Source: Hyphochytrium catenoides
Taxonomy: Eukaryota > Sar > Hyphochytriomycetes > Hyphochytriales > Hyphochytriaceae
Reading direction: 5' to 3'
DNA length: 64,000 nucleotides
NCBI GenBank assembly: GCA_900088475.1
Contig: FLMG01002348.1
Location: 6,528 to 70,527, forward strand
The notes beneath the pieces are model-generated. The model made no database searches, was not told the DNA's origin, and saw nothing but the letters and a program-made list of their open reading frames with translations. A program made the position numbers and the translations under genes. This document shows positions 24,266-37,400 of this stretch, in pieces (positions within the stretch are counted from its first letter, which is position 1; each line of letters opens with the position of its first letter).

Positions 24266-27200
24266 ATGAGCAAGCTCTCGGCTTTCCTTTCTAGAACTCC
24301 TAACTCACAGGGTAAAATCAACCTCTCCTCACCGAGATCGGATGGAGGCCACTCTCCAGCAGAGTTGTCTACTAGCAAGTACTCGATAAACAATGGGCCC
24401 AAGGTCCGAGAAATCGGGTCTGACCAACCTGGTATGCCACGGCTATTTCAAAAGTGGATTACGAAGCAGTCTCTCTCTCTGATTCTAATCTCTAGATCTG
24501 CATTCTTGCCTCACGTACATAGTTGCTGCTCCGACCTTTTCACCATCATCTTGATGATCCGTTCAAATAGGATCTGATGTCATTCAACTTCAAGTGCCCA
24601 ATGGCAATGCCTGCGAGAAAGCGTTTGTGGGTGCGCACGGACGAACATGTCCAAGGGTCAAAGCGCTAGCGGAGAGAAGGCGGTCGGGTATGACTTGGCA
24701 CGCTTCCTTTCCTCTTACTGTATGCTGTACGCTGGGAGGGCTGTTCTATACCAAACATCTCGAAATATGCTTTTCCTTGTGTCCATTCGTTGGTGCCTGT
24801 TGTGGGAAGGCATTTCCTGCCAAAGCGACTTGACGCCAAGATGTCTGACCTAGATCGGGAGACATTCTATCCGAGATACCTATTGTGGCCGCGGTGGGGC
24901 TCCACACGTTTGAACTACTATTTCGCTGCTAACTGAGCTCTCGAAAATGTTTGGGATTGTCATCATCTCCTCCTACCTCCGTTGTTTGCTCTTCGAACAT
25001 ACAGCGAGCTGGGTGGACCCAGGACTGGTTGCCCAGTTCAAGGGTGTGGCTCAGCTGACCGTTCGTAACAATGAGGGTGGTGAAGAGACTGGAAGGGCAA
25101 GAGGCCGATCCCTATCTGCCCCTTACCTTTTAGAACGAGGGAATGCCTGCGAATCGCAGGTGGAAAGAAGGGACTGGATGAAGGTTGAAGCTATTGAAGA
25201 CCTCTTTGCGCGGCAAGGAAGACTTCTGGTACCTCGTGCGGCATTCTGCTTTTTGAACTTTGACCCTTGCGTTTCGCGAATGGTAGATGTTTGACGCTTG
25301 TCTTCGCGGCGCTTCTCCGCAGCTCCATGATTTCTTCCCACATTTGCCCTTCTCTCTCACCACTCCCAAGTTCTCGGCGGTTCTTAAGTGAAGACTTCCT
25401 TTCCCGTCTTTTCGTATCAGGTGGAAGATGCACTTTCATTGATAAAACAAGCGACAGAATTGCTCCAAAGTGAGCAAAATGTACTGCAGATAGAGGCGCC
25501 CGTAGTAGGTCAGAAAGCGCTCTCTCTCTTTCCTCCTCCCTTCGGATACCTCCTTTCCTAAAGTAGTTTCCGGTACAGCGGCAATGGTCGGCCTCAGGTT
25601 TTGCAGATCTTGCACTCGGGTCGTCGTCTTTTCTACCACTAGTGCTGTCAGTTCTCTTGATCCCTAATCTATGCACCTTGCCGTCCTAGTATGTGGGGAC
25701 ATCCATGGCCAATACTTTGACTTGCTGGAGATTTTCAGGATAGCGGGGCGTCCTCCAGCAACTAAATTGCTGTTTTTGGGAGACTACGTTGGTGAGTGCG
25801 AAAGATTAAAATGACTGAACTCCTTGACCTCGTTTCTTTTTTGGCTTTCCAGCTTCCTTACCACGCTCTCTTTTTGGGCGTCTTCTCTTACCACCCTCCT
25901 CAAAGCTCGTTCTCATCCGTTGTTCTGTCCAAGCTTTTTTCTCTCCTACATGAATCCCAAGCGTCGGTGCTCCACCGCCTGTTCCACCTTCTGATATTCG
26001 CTCTATTTGTCTACGTCTGGTTTTGATCATCCGTACCTCTCCAGACCGCGGTAACTTCTCGTGTGAGGTCTTTCTTCATCTATTAGCTTTAAAGCTCCAA
26101 TATCCCTCTCATATCTTCCTTTTGAGAGGAAATGATGAGGGTAGAAGCGTTTCTTCAGTATTCGGGTTCAAGGACGAATGTGAGTACTCGTCAACGCGAG
26201 GAGGAGTCAAAAGCAAAGTCGAGCTTGGAAGGAGCCTTTCCCGCTCGTAGTGCTGACGCTTCTCTTCGTGACTTAGCGTAACCTTTCCCATCACTTCGGA
26301 TGAGCCTGTTGCATTTTTTAGGGGAATCCATGTCAGCTTTATCGCTCCAGCTCTCTATTTACAGCTCCTATCATGTCCTCATTGTGTACCGAAATATGGG
26401 TCTCGCCCTGTCACTTACTTTCTGGTCTGTCTGCAGGTAAGATGAAATATGGTTTGCAGGTATTCAATCGTGCAGTGTACTGCTTCGATACGCTCCCGTT
26501 GGGGGCCGTGGTCATCACAGATTACGGAAGGTTCCTTTGTCTACATGGCGGTCTGTCACCAGGTAATGGGTTATTAGCGTCGGCGATAACAAGCAAGGAC
26601 CACTTCCAAAGGCTGAGTTGTCAATCTCTTAGACATTACAGAATTGTCTCAAATTGAGGACATAAATAGGGAACAAGAGCCAGACACTAGCGGACCTCTC
26701 TGCGATCTCCTATGGGCCGACCCTATCAAAGACGGTAAGCAGAACTAAAGAGGGTGCCAGAGTGAAAGTTGGGGCAGAAAGAGGTTCAAAGGGCAACTTG
26801 ATTAAGACAGCAACGGAAATCAATAGAAGAAGCACACTCTCTAAGTAGTTCTGCATAAAGTGTTCTTCTGCTAGGGAAGTCTCTTCGTCTTGCTAGAACC
26901 GCCGCCGGCCCCTTACCTCTAACTCTTGACAAGTTTAATAGCCATATCCCCTTCCTCCTGTACTAGACCAAGTGGTACATATGGAGGACAATCAAGTCGA
27001 GGACTTTCTGAATTTGCAATGGCTACCAAACGCGGTACGAATGTTAGAAGGTTCTTACGTCCTAGGTCGCCTCTTTCTTAATTGCTGTTCGACTTTCCGG
27101 TCATCTCCATGACGATGCTTCGGTTGCTATTCCAATCGATAGCTAGACAACGGATCGGCGGACAATTCTCGCTCTTGTACCTCTCTTAGACTATTTTGGC

Positions 27201-30200
27201 TGTTACCTTAACTCTTGCTGCGACAGTCAACGTTCTATGAGAATTAGAGGGAGAGTCTCCTTGATGTGGCCATTCCCTTCTCTATAAGGTTTTCTAATCG
27301 TTTCTGAAACTCCTTTCAAGAGCCGTGGCTGTTCTTATATGTTCGGCTATGACGTACTGGAACGCTTTCTCCTTGCAAATGGTCTGGTGGGGGTCATAAG
27401 AGCGCACGAGGTGTGTTTTCGTCGTCCATTCTCTCTCAGCCCTCATCCTCCTCTACTTCTGCTTCATGTATCGGGCCCAGGCTTCCGTTTAAGAAGCTGT
27501 ATCTAACGAGCTGAGGCCGACGCCTCCGACACTTGCGCAGGTACAGGAGGAAGGCTATTATAGCCATTTTGATTCGCGAAAGCTACCTTTGGACGTGAGA
27601 GCGATTCCTCCGTTAATCACAATTTTCTCGGCACCTAATTACTGCGGAAAGTATGGCAACAAGGTGTGTAGCATGTTTTCCCCTTCAGGTGATGTTTTAG
27701 TCTCAGAATCCTTCTGGTTCTGTCTGCTTCTCTATGAATTATTTTCACTGTTGCCATTGATTACGGTCATGGATGGCGTTCATTCTGAACTCCTTTCTCT
27801 AGGCTGCGGTTTTGAAAGTAGGTCGGACAGTCCCGGAGTTTCAGTTTATTCAATTCCAGTCTACCTCCCATCCGGACCCTATACCTGTTCCGAAGTGAGT
27901 GCATGCATGCAAGCTATGTCAACCGCCCTTTGGTTGTCTCTCCGATGCCCAGAATGGCAAATCACCTCATGCTGTAATTCGTCACATTTTCTTGTCGCTT
28001 CCCACCAAGTAAGCTACCCTTGTACCTCTGCTCCGTTGCTAGCCTTTGGGTCACGCTGTCGGTATCCGAGTTTGAGTCTGATCAAGTCGCTCAACTTGGT
28101 CGCTCACCTGTTGGTCCTGTGGACATGTCATGCGTGCTCTGACTGACGAGCTCTATCAATCATTTTGCAGTCAGGCTGAGGCCACACAGAGCTATCTGGA
28201 GAGAACCCTTCCATATATGCCCACAACTTTTCGCCTTCTCTTGCGTGCTACCCAAGAACTAGGTCCACCTACTATTGGGGAGGACATGGGCAGCTTTGAC
28301 GCAAATGAAGAAGTGCTAGACAACAATGACGCCTCGGCAAGGGTTGTCGAAGACTTGGAGGGTAAGCTACTGGACAACTACTATGACGAAGGGCAGGAGT
28401 GTAAGCATTTTGCCCGCAAGCAGACTTGTTCGGTTGCGATAAGGAAGAAGGGAACCAAACAAAAGCTGGGGAGGAGCAAGATAACCTCAGCTCTTCGAGG
28501 GCTGGGTATGACGGTATGGCACTCCTTCTTGTTCATGCGCCCTTCTCTGACAGCTGCCACAACGACCTCTTCTGTGCTGTCGATGGTCTGGTGAGTCTCG
28601 CACTTATTCGTGGCGGTTTTGTTCGGTTCCTACCGTCTTTCGGCTTTCGCCAATTGACTGCCGCAGGAACCACTATTAAATTCATTTACAGATCTCCAGT
28701 CCAAATATCGAGAAGCTGCGCGAAGTGACGTGTTGAATGAAATGAACCCAACCGTCATTGAACAGAGACTCAAGGTAGGGTCAAGAAGGGCTTAACTGGA
28801 AAGGGCCATTTATAGATTATGTTCACTAAAGGGAGAAGAGGATAAAAGGAGAGATGGTGGCGTAGGGTTTTGACACCGTGCCTCTTAGCATGCAAGTATT
28901 GGTTCTGAGCTGGAGTTTGTGACGGAAGAAATGAATCTTGCGCAGAGTAAGGGATATCCTCTTAGAGGAATATGATCCAATTCCTAGATGAGTTTGTTCA
29001 AGTGCTCTTTGTCAACACTGGTTCATCCTCGCACCTATCTACCAGCTACCATCCCAAGACATCTTTTTTGTTGGAACCTGAGAAGCTTCCCATAATAGGT
29101 TACCGGGGTCTTGTACTTCTAATTTCCCCTCTTGGGTTTCGCTTCTTGACTTCATGGTGTTTGTCTCTTCCCTTCTCCTTTTGACGACATGCTATTCTCC
29201 GTGCTCACAAATGTGAAACGCACTGCATTCGAAACGCTTTAGTGCTCTCTAAAGGGGCGTTTGGTCGTATTCAGCGTGGCGAGTCTTCAGTGGTCCTGCA
29301 GCGGTTGGCTGATATAGAAAGCTGTAAGATGAGAAAGCAGCATGCGCTCTCGCGAGATCTCTCTCCTCCTGAACTCCAAGAACGCACAGTTCATCTATCA
29401 GAGCTCAGAAAGAAATGGGAGACAATAGGTGAGTCTTGGCAGCTCTGGTGCAGAGTCTTTAGTGCGATAAATAGTCGTGGCCAGCGTCCTGTCAGGAGGC
29501 CTAAGAGAAAGGAAAGGATACAATAGTTCACCTAAAAGACTGGAAATTAGCCAGACAGACAGAAAAGCTTGGACACCAGACAGTAAGAAGCAAAAAAGAG
29601 AAGCGAAAGTGTCAGATGCCGCTACTTAACAGCACGAAGTGAGATACCCTAGGAGCGAGGGGATTGGCTGACCTTCAGGACGCCACGTTTATTGCCTAGC
29701 GTTAGGTCAGATTAGAGCGGAAACAGGTATTCGCAGAGAGTTAAGCATATGTGGGCAGAGGCTAGGCGGAAAGGACCGTGGAAGACAAAGCTCTCAAGCT
29801 GATATTTCACTTAATGCTTACCTCGTCTTGTCTTCTTCCTGAACCATCCGCAATCTGTGTCATGCAGCGCAAGATCGGGTCCAGAGAAAGCCGTCAGGAC
29901 AAACAAGAAGAGATTCTCTGGATCAGCTTCGAGCTGAGAGACATCTAAAAGACCTCAGAGAGAGATTTGAGCCCTCAGATGTCAAGCGTAACCCTTCACC
30001 CTCCGTTCCCAGGCATAGCAGTCCGTCTACCAGGGCTACGGGTAGGAAAGGTAGCCATAAGCAGAGCACCAGAGAGGTTAGTGTGCCATTCTATTAGGAC
30101 ACTTTCCCTTTGTTGTCAAAGGCATTTTCTCTATCTATACTCCCTCATCCTCAAAATGCCCAATGGCCAAGCCCAGACTGCGGGATAACCAAACCTAGGC

Positions 30201-30954
30201 TAGCGATATCAAGCTTCCCGTCTTACCTCTTTTCTCCCTATATCGATCATCCCCCTTCCTTCAGCTGTGGCCTTCACTCGTCGCCTCTACATCATACTCG
30301 ACACTACTCCTTGTTAAGTCCACTACTTCCATCATTGCTTGCGAGTACTTAGTTTCCTGGTGGCACTCATTAACAAAATTGGACGGCTTTCTTGGACAGG
30401 CACCGAGACCTTTGTCCGCACTCTCGTCCTGCCCTGGCCCTTCTCCAATCTTCACTTCTGAAGAGCTGGTCGGACTGAAACTTCTCTTTGTGGTGCTGGA
30501 TCGGTCGGGCAATGACTCCATCACCACTGAAGAGCTCGCAGCCTTTGCCGAAGAGACAGGTCTACAATAGCCAAATTTATTCTCCATCTGCAATACGGCG
30601 GATTTGCGCCTTGCCACTTCCCTTTGGAAGAAGCGGTTGTCAGCGATCCTTGCTCTAGCCGTCACAAGTTTTTTCCAGTCTCCTTGCCACGTCGTAATCT
30701 GTATATTCCTCGTTACCCTCCTCGTTGCATACATTAGTAACTTCATCCTTGCATCAGCCCTATAGGTTTGTTTGATTTCCGATATGGTTTCTAATCAGTC
30801 TTCCTCTCTAGGGTCTATTGCTGACCACACTGCGGTGGAAGCTTGCATGACAGCCCTGGATGCAGACTGCGATGGTCAAATAGGGTTCGAGGACTACTTG
30901 CAATTTGCCGCGAGGTTGAAAGACATGCACATGCGCCGACAGGAAAGGTCCTAG
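24266..30954 (+). CDS. Calcineurin-A-like PPP phosphatase with C-terminal EF-hands, GNHE changed to GNDE
   Basis: PPP-family metallophosphatase closest to calcineurin A. Exons: 24266-24431, 24571-24687, 25005 to about 25060, 25160-25228, 25421-25508, 25690-25791, 26045-26179, 26437-26562, 26633-26734, 26967-27035, 27321-27410, 27541-27663, 27803-27894, 28171 to about 28400, 28667-28774, about 29260-29428, 29868-30076, 30400-30559 and 30812-30954. Motifs: [32 protein letters not shown] (normally GNHE), [53 protein letters not shown] and [10 protein letters not shown] divergent calcineurin-B-binding-helix position follows ([18 protein letters not shown]). The C-terminal half has charged helices, a Ser/Arg region and two EF-hand loops ([24 protein letters not shown]). 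The stop is TAG 30952-30954. Loss of the catalytic His may reduce or alter activity. Exon ends around 25060 and 28360-28400 are uncertain. Confidence 0.9.
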
Positions 30955-31492
30955 AGGCAGAAGCAGCAAGGACTGTCGCATTCTCAAAATAGGAGAGGCG
31001 TACATTTCGTGCTGTGGCTCTTCAGATATCTGCCAAGGTTCACATATACTGCTCAGTATACGTGCTGAGAAAATTGTGAGACGTCTTCTTCGGACTCTTC
31101 CCCTGTCTTACAGAACTTTCAATGAGCGTCCAACGCTAGCTCTTATTCGAATGCCCGGATGAGTAATGGATGGTCCATCTCCGCACACCCTTCCTCCTCC
31201 ATTAGCTACCATAGGTCGCCTAAGACAGCTACAGCTGTGTCTCAGGTCCACCTACTCCTCATCTTGCTTTCCATTAGAGTTATAGGACAGGTATCTATAT
31301 AGATCAGTCGAAGAGGCAGATTAAGAAAGGTCATTCCATTTATCAATATGTTACTACCATAGAACCAGGATCATAAGTAGAAGAGAGGAGGAGGAAGCCT
31401 GGCACCGCCACATGCCCTAAATAGATCACCCAAGAAAGTATAGCGCAGGACACATTATCTCTTCCTTTGCTCTGAAGAACTTGCTACAATTG
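30955..31492. other. Convergent intergenic region
   Basis: About 540 bp between the stops of the EF-hand phosphatase (plus) and the ABC transporter (minus), presumably both 3' UTRs. Nothing else was seen. Confidence 0.5.
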
Positions 31493-34400
31493 TCACTTCA
31501 TGTTTGAGACAAGTTTGGCATACTTTCCGTTGAGAGCTACAAGTTGGTCATGCGTGCCTTCCTCTCTCACTTTTCCTCTCTCAATATAGTATATTCTATC
31601 AGCGTTCTTGATGGTCGACAGACGATGTGCGATAATTAGAGTGGTTCTTTTCTTCATCTGCAGCAGGTCATCCAATGCCTTTTGGACAATTGCCTGTGAT
31701 TTCAGGACGAGGGCCAAGCCAGATTACAGAATTACGTTAGAAAGACGGTCCAATAGGCGGAGTGAAGAAGACCAGGTACTTGAATGGTTCAGACTGAAGA
31801 TGTATCGAGAAAGGGTGAGCGTTTGATGAAGGCTCCAGTAGCGGTCTCTTGGAATGGAGAGAGGAAACCGAAGGAGACTTTGGCTTCCAATACCTCGCTT
31901 TCGGTATCAAGGGCTGAGGTCGCCTCGTCTAGAAGGAGGATAGCTGGATCGCGAATGATTGCACGTGCGATGGCAATGCGCTGCTTCTGCCCTCCGGAAA
32001 GCTGGACACCTACAGATCACGCAAGAAAGGAACGGCAGAGCGTGAGGAAACTTGGAAGATAAAGGGGCTACGAAGAGAGATGTTGTCCAACCTTTCTCTC
32101 CGACTAGTGTCTCGTACTGGTCCGGCAGGTTGCAGATAAACGAATGGGCATTTGCCATCTTTCCAAGACGCAAAGGTGTAGAGCGTTAGCAAGGGTGCAA
32201 TGTAGCTGTGGAAGAAGATAGCCGCTATACCTTAGCTGCCGCGATAATCTCATCCATCGTAGCATCGGGTTTGCCATAAGAGATATTCTCGCTAATACTT
32301 CCGGAAAAGAGAACCGGCTCTTGACCTACCAGGCCAATCTGAGAACGGAGCCAGCTCACGTTAATGTCAGGAAGGGGTACCCCGTCCAATGAGATCGAGC
32401 CGCTTCGTGGATCTGTGAGAGGTTACAATAATAAGAAGCACGGCGATTTAGTACAGTACTAAAATGCGAAGAAAGCGGAGAAGGTGAGGGGTCTGGGCAG
32501 TTCATGAGTTGGGACCAGACAGTGGGGCTGAAGATAAATAGCGAGTTGAAGGAAGCGAGCGGTGTTTCGCGTACCATAGAACCTCTCTAGGAGATTGACA
32601 GCAGTACTCTTGCCACTGCCACTTGCTCCAACTAATGCCACAGTCTGGCCAGCTGCCACCTTGAAGGTATAACCGCGGCACACTGGAACCTTGATAGAAG
32701 AATAGTGTTCAATAAGACGCTAGATATCTACCGAGAAACCTTCCCAAGAACTTGGAGACAGGAGATATTCCAAGGGATGCAACTATGGCGATCAAAGCAA
32801 GGGAACAGCCAGACAAATGGCTTACATTCGGTCTGCTGGGGTAGCTGAAGCGCACTTCGTTAAAGCTGACTTCCCCTGCCACCTTCTGAAGTATCTTTCC
32901 TTTCTCACTCTCCGAGTCAATCTTCGGGTCGGAGTCAATGAGTGAGAAGACATTACTAATAGCAACTCGTGCCTTGGAGCTATCTGTCATATCTTGGGCG
33001 GCGTTTCCAAACCCGTAGGCGCTGTTGATAAAATAGTGGATGAGAACCTCTACAGAGCATGAAAGCAACAACAAAAGCAGAAGACAAAGTGTGTGGACGG
33101 AGGAATCAGGGGTGCCCATCGCACAGCAAGACGAACTCTCTTTAACACTCTCTAGTGCTTCACTGCCTCTCACCTTAGTAGAATAACCACAACCGCCACG
33201 AGGAGGGCCTGGAAGCTGATCTTTCTTGGGCTGGTATCTGGGAGAGTGTATAGTTTCGAGCCATACCAAAACACAAGAGCCAGAACACCTAAAACTAACA
33301 TCTGGCTTGCACCAAATGCTAGTCCCAGACCGATAGCTTGTCTCCTGGCAACCTATAGAAAACCACCAAGGAGCAGGCGTGTGAGGGCTTGACCGCACAG
33401 CGATTGTGCCAACATCTAGTTATCCAGTTACAGAGTAAGAGCACACTGAGAAGAGAGCGTTCGTACCTTTCGATTAGCATAGAGACCCTCTGCATAGCGG
33501 TTGATGATGGTCTCTTCCAGATCAAACGCAGCCACTGTTCTAATGTTATTAATTCCTGCAGGAAGTCACTCTCAGACGCTAGTACTGAAAGCGCAACCGA
33601 CTGTCCTGCCCTCTCTTACTTCTAGTCAAGACACAAGATCTCACCTTCAGAGATCACACTAGCAGTTCCCTGCTTCAGGTTGCCTTCATTTTGCTTGACT
33701 CTTGCATACTCGACGACACCGGTAAAAGCCAGCAGAGGAAAGACTGCCAACATAATAAGAGACATCTCCCACGAGTAGAAGAAGGAGATACAAAGTGCAA
33801 GAATAAGGGAGAAGAGGTTTGCCACATGGCGTGCGATGCTTTCTCCAGTCTGGGACTGTATTAGCGTGCAGTCCTCGGCTAGCCTAAGAGAAAATTTCAT
33901 TTTAGTGCTGCAGAAGGATTGCAATAGAGCCGAAAGAAGCTAGGTTGTTGAGACACATGCACGTGCTGATAGCTCACAAAGAACAACATAGCGACAGGGC
34001 ATCGGCTTAGGAATGATACCAGGAGAGAAGACAGAGATAAAAGAAGGCTATAGAGCGCGGAGTGACTAGAATTTGTGTGAGCATCACCGCTGACAAACTG
34101 TTCCGGAGTCGTGGTTGGGCATATCAAACCACTCGATCTCCTTCCTGAGGATTGCCTTGAAGGTCTGCTCGCGGACAGCTCTAGTTACTTTCTCTCCTGC
34201 GACGCCAAAGCCATAGTATTGGGCCATGTTGCCTGAAGATATCATACGTGTAAGAGAAGGCGCAATATCGTTATAAATTAGACCAATATGACATATCTAG
34301 CTGGAAAATACTTTCTCCTTAAGACGCCATAACATGAGGCCGTGATGAAAGGGCCATCAATTTGCGGTCTCGCAAGGAATTCAGGTGCTTAGATAGAAAG

Positions 34401-37400
34401 AGTTACGAGAAATGGACATACCGACAAGAGCTCCGGTGCCGACCGCGACGAACATCAGCCCATAAAAGACCGTGTCCTCCTCAACCTTCTCCGCGTCCAC
34501 GCCTGCTCAACAGGCACAGATGGAAAATAAAGTTTAGTTAGGGAGGGATAAACGCGCAACATAAGGAGCCAACGCGACCAGAATTGGCAGTACTTCTGTC
34601 AAGCTTCTCACTAAGAACTAACTCCGAAGTACATACCAAAGAATGAAGCAATCATCTTTGCAATAAAGAGTCCCCAGAGTGGGAAAACTGCGCCATTCAT
34701 AAGAGCGCCCACCAATCCTAGACCCAGGAAGGGAAAGTTGTTGCTCCCAAGGGAGTAAAGCCGTTTGGCAGGGACCTTGTATAGCCTAGTAGAGTAGAGA
34801 GAAGAGCAGCTGTTTGTAAGCACCTTTGGGATGTCCTTCTACATTCCAACTTCATAGATAAACGTCTCTTGGAAGGTGCGATCTCTCTCTTTGTCCTGAG
34901 GATACGTAACCTCTCCTCCGCCCTCCTCCCTTCCGGCCGAGTCCTTGTTCTTCGCGGTTACACTTACTCTTCCTTCTTTGCTCCTGTCTCTAAATCCAGC
35001 GTAATCCCGGCATTTGACTGAAAGACAGAGGTACTTGAAGAGACAAGTGTTGCGTCCCTTCCGGGATACAAAGTTGAACTTCCTGCTTCTCTGCGCTCAT
35101 CCAATAGCACCTGGGAACCCCAGAGGCTACTCCGCCGGTGACACTCGTCGTCTTCATCTTTCACCTCTTCTTTCTGTCTATCAACCAGACGGCGATAGTG
35201 GCCATCTTCTATCGCTAAGAGATCTTCGTGCTTGCCTTCCTCAACCAGTCTTCCGGCCTCAAAGACAGCGATCTTATTGGCATATCGAATGGTTGATAGA
35301 CGATGAGCGATAATAATAGTTGTCCGCTTATGCTTCTCCAGAAGAGAATCTAACGAGGCCTGGACAATCCGCTCGCTTTCATTATCTGTTTATAGAAGCA
35401 AGATCGCCAGGGTATGAGGCCATGAGAATATAGAGGAGGAAAGTGAATGGACTTAGATAACGCCACGTCCTCTGACTTTCACAGGAGAGTGGACTGTCAG
35501 AGATATAACGAGGGAGATAACCAACACGCCCAAAGAAAACTTGAGGTACAAGACCTCTGCCTACCGAGTGCAGAAGTAGCTTCATCCAGCACCAAAATGG
35601 CTGGGTTCTTGATAATGGCACGAGCTATCGCAACTCGCTGGCCATTAAAACAAATGAAGGAAGGAGGAGGTGATATTTAGTCTCGTCGTCTGAACACAAC
35701 CTTTTGGTCCTATGCCTGACCTGCTTCTGCCCTCCTGAGAGCTGGATGCCCTTCTCGCCAACTTCAGTCTCAAAGCGCTTGGGGAAAGACTGAATAAACT
35801 CATAGGCGTTCGCAAGTTTGGCTGGAGAAACAAGGAGACCATGATGATGCAGGGCAGAAAAGAAAGTGTCAGAGGTGCAATAGCCATGCTCTCGAAATTC
35901 ACTAGGCGCAAACGTAAGCGAATGATAGTGGATTAGCGCGCAGAAGCCCCAAGACGACAGCAGTCTCGTATGAGAACATAGGAGCGCTTGAATTCGTGAA
36001 TCCGGGACAGTAATGTCTTTACCTGCACTCTCTACCTCAGCCATCGTGCAGCCAGGCTTTCCATTCGCAATATTCTCCGCAATAGTGCCACCGAAGAGCA
36101 CCGGCTCCTGACTCACAAGCCCTAAATGGTGCCAATAGAAGGTCAAAACAGAAAATAATCCAAAGTGGTGGTAGAGAGAAATGCGGTGTGAGTTTACATG
36201 ACTAACTTTCAAAACGTCAAACCAGAGGCAGAAAAGAAAGAGATACTGACCAATTTGCTGTCTGAGCCATCGAACATTAAGCGTCCTGAGATCCATCCCA
36301 TCAAGGTACACCGCTCCTTCTTGAGGATCATAGAATCTTTCCAGCAGCGCTACAGCCGTGCTCTTTCCACTTCCACTATGGCCCACAAGAGCCACCGTCT
36401 CTCCTGCCCCAACCTTGAGGTTGTAGCCCCTGCAAACAGGGGCCTGAGGGCGGGTAGGATAGGCGAACGTGACATTTCGGAACTCCACCTGCAACGTGAC
36501 ATGGTAACGAAAGTGAGATAGCCACATCGTCAGTAAAACTCAGAGAAAGAAAGTCGACTGAGCAGGTCAAGACATACATGACCCTGGACAGGATGGAATG
36601 GCTGGGAACAGGACGACCCCTACCCACACACAGCTACATCGAGTGTGTCCTACCTCGCCTCTGACAGTTGTCAGTTTATTCCCTTCGTCGCTCATAGCAT
36701 CGATATGTGGCGTGCGGTCCAGCAGGTCAAATATCGGCGCTGCCGCCGCACCAGCCCCCGCTACTGCCATGAAGGACGGCGCGGCCTGGCCAAGCGCGAT
36801 GGAAGCCAGAATCACAGAAAAGAAAACACCGACGACCACACCACCTGAAGCAGTTGTACGTGTGAGGCCAAGAAGAGGTAGGACAAGAAGGTCACAAAGC
36901 TTAACAGTACCCTGCTAACGACACTAGACTCAGAAGAAAAAAGTGCCAATAAAGAGCTATAGCGCATAGACAAGGAGGTGGAGTGTCAGACCTGTGACGC
37001 AGGAGCTGTCTGATGTGCCTATGAAGCATCCCCTACGAATGTCATCAGCCACCACCTGGCCGCCATACCACATGCCTAATGCATAGGCTGCAAATGAGAA
37101 AAAGAAGAACAAGCCGTTGGCGATCCCAAGAGCCACACTCTTCTTAATTCCTCCTCTTTCGGCGTCCTTTAGGTTCTCCGCATAGCTAAACGGGAAGAGG
37201 CAACGTTAAAGAGATAAATCAAAGAAGTGAAGCCGTAAATGGAGGAGGAGAACGCTACTGATAGGGATAGCATATGGAAAATGAACAAAGGTTACCTACC
37301 GTTGCACTTCTCTCTTCTGTCCGCCAAACGCGACCACAGTTCGGATGGAAGACAGCACCTCCGAGGCCACGGCCGCGGCCCGTGCATAAGCTTCCTGGGT

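Noticed and set aside
30261-30746. 161-codon minus-strand frame
   Set aside because: It is antisense to the first EF-hand exon of the phosphatase gene, which has clear family similarity.
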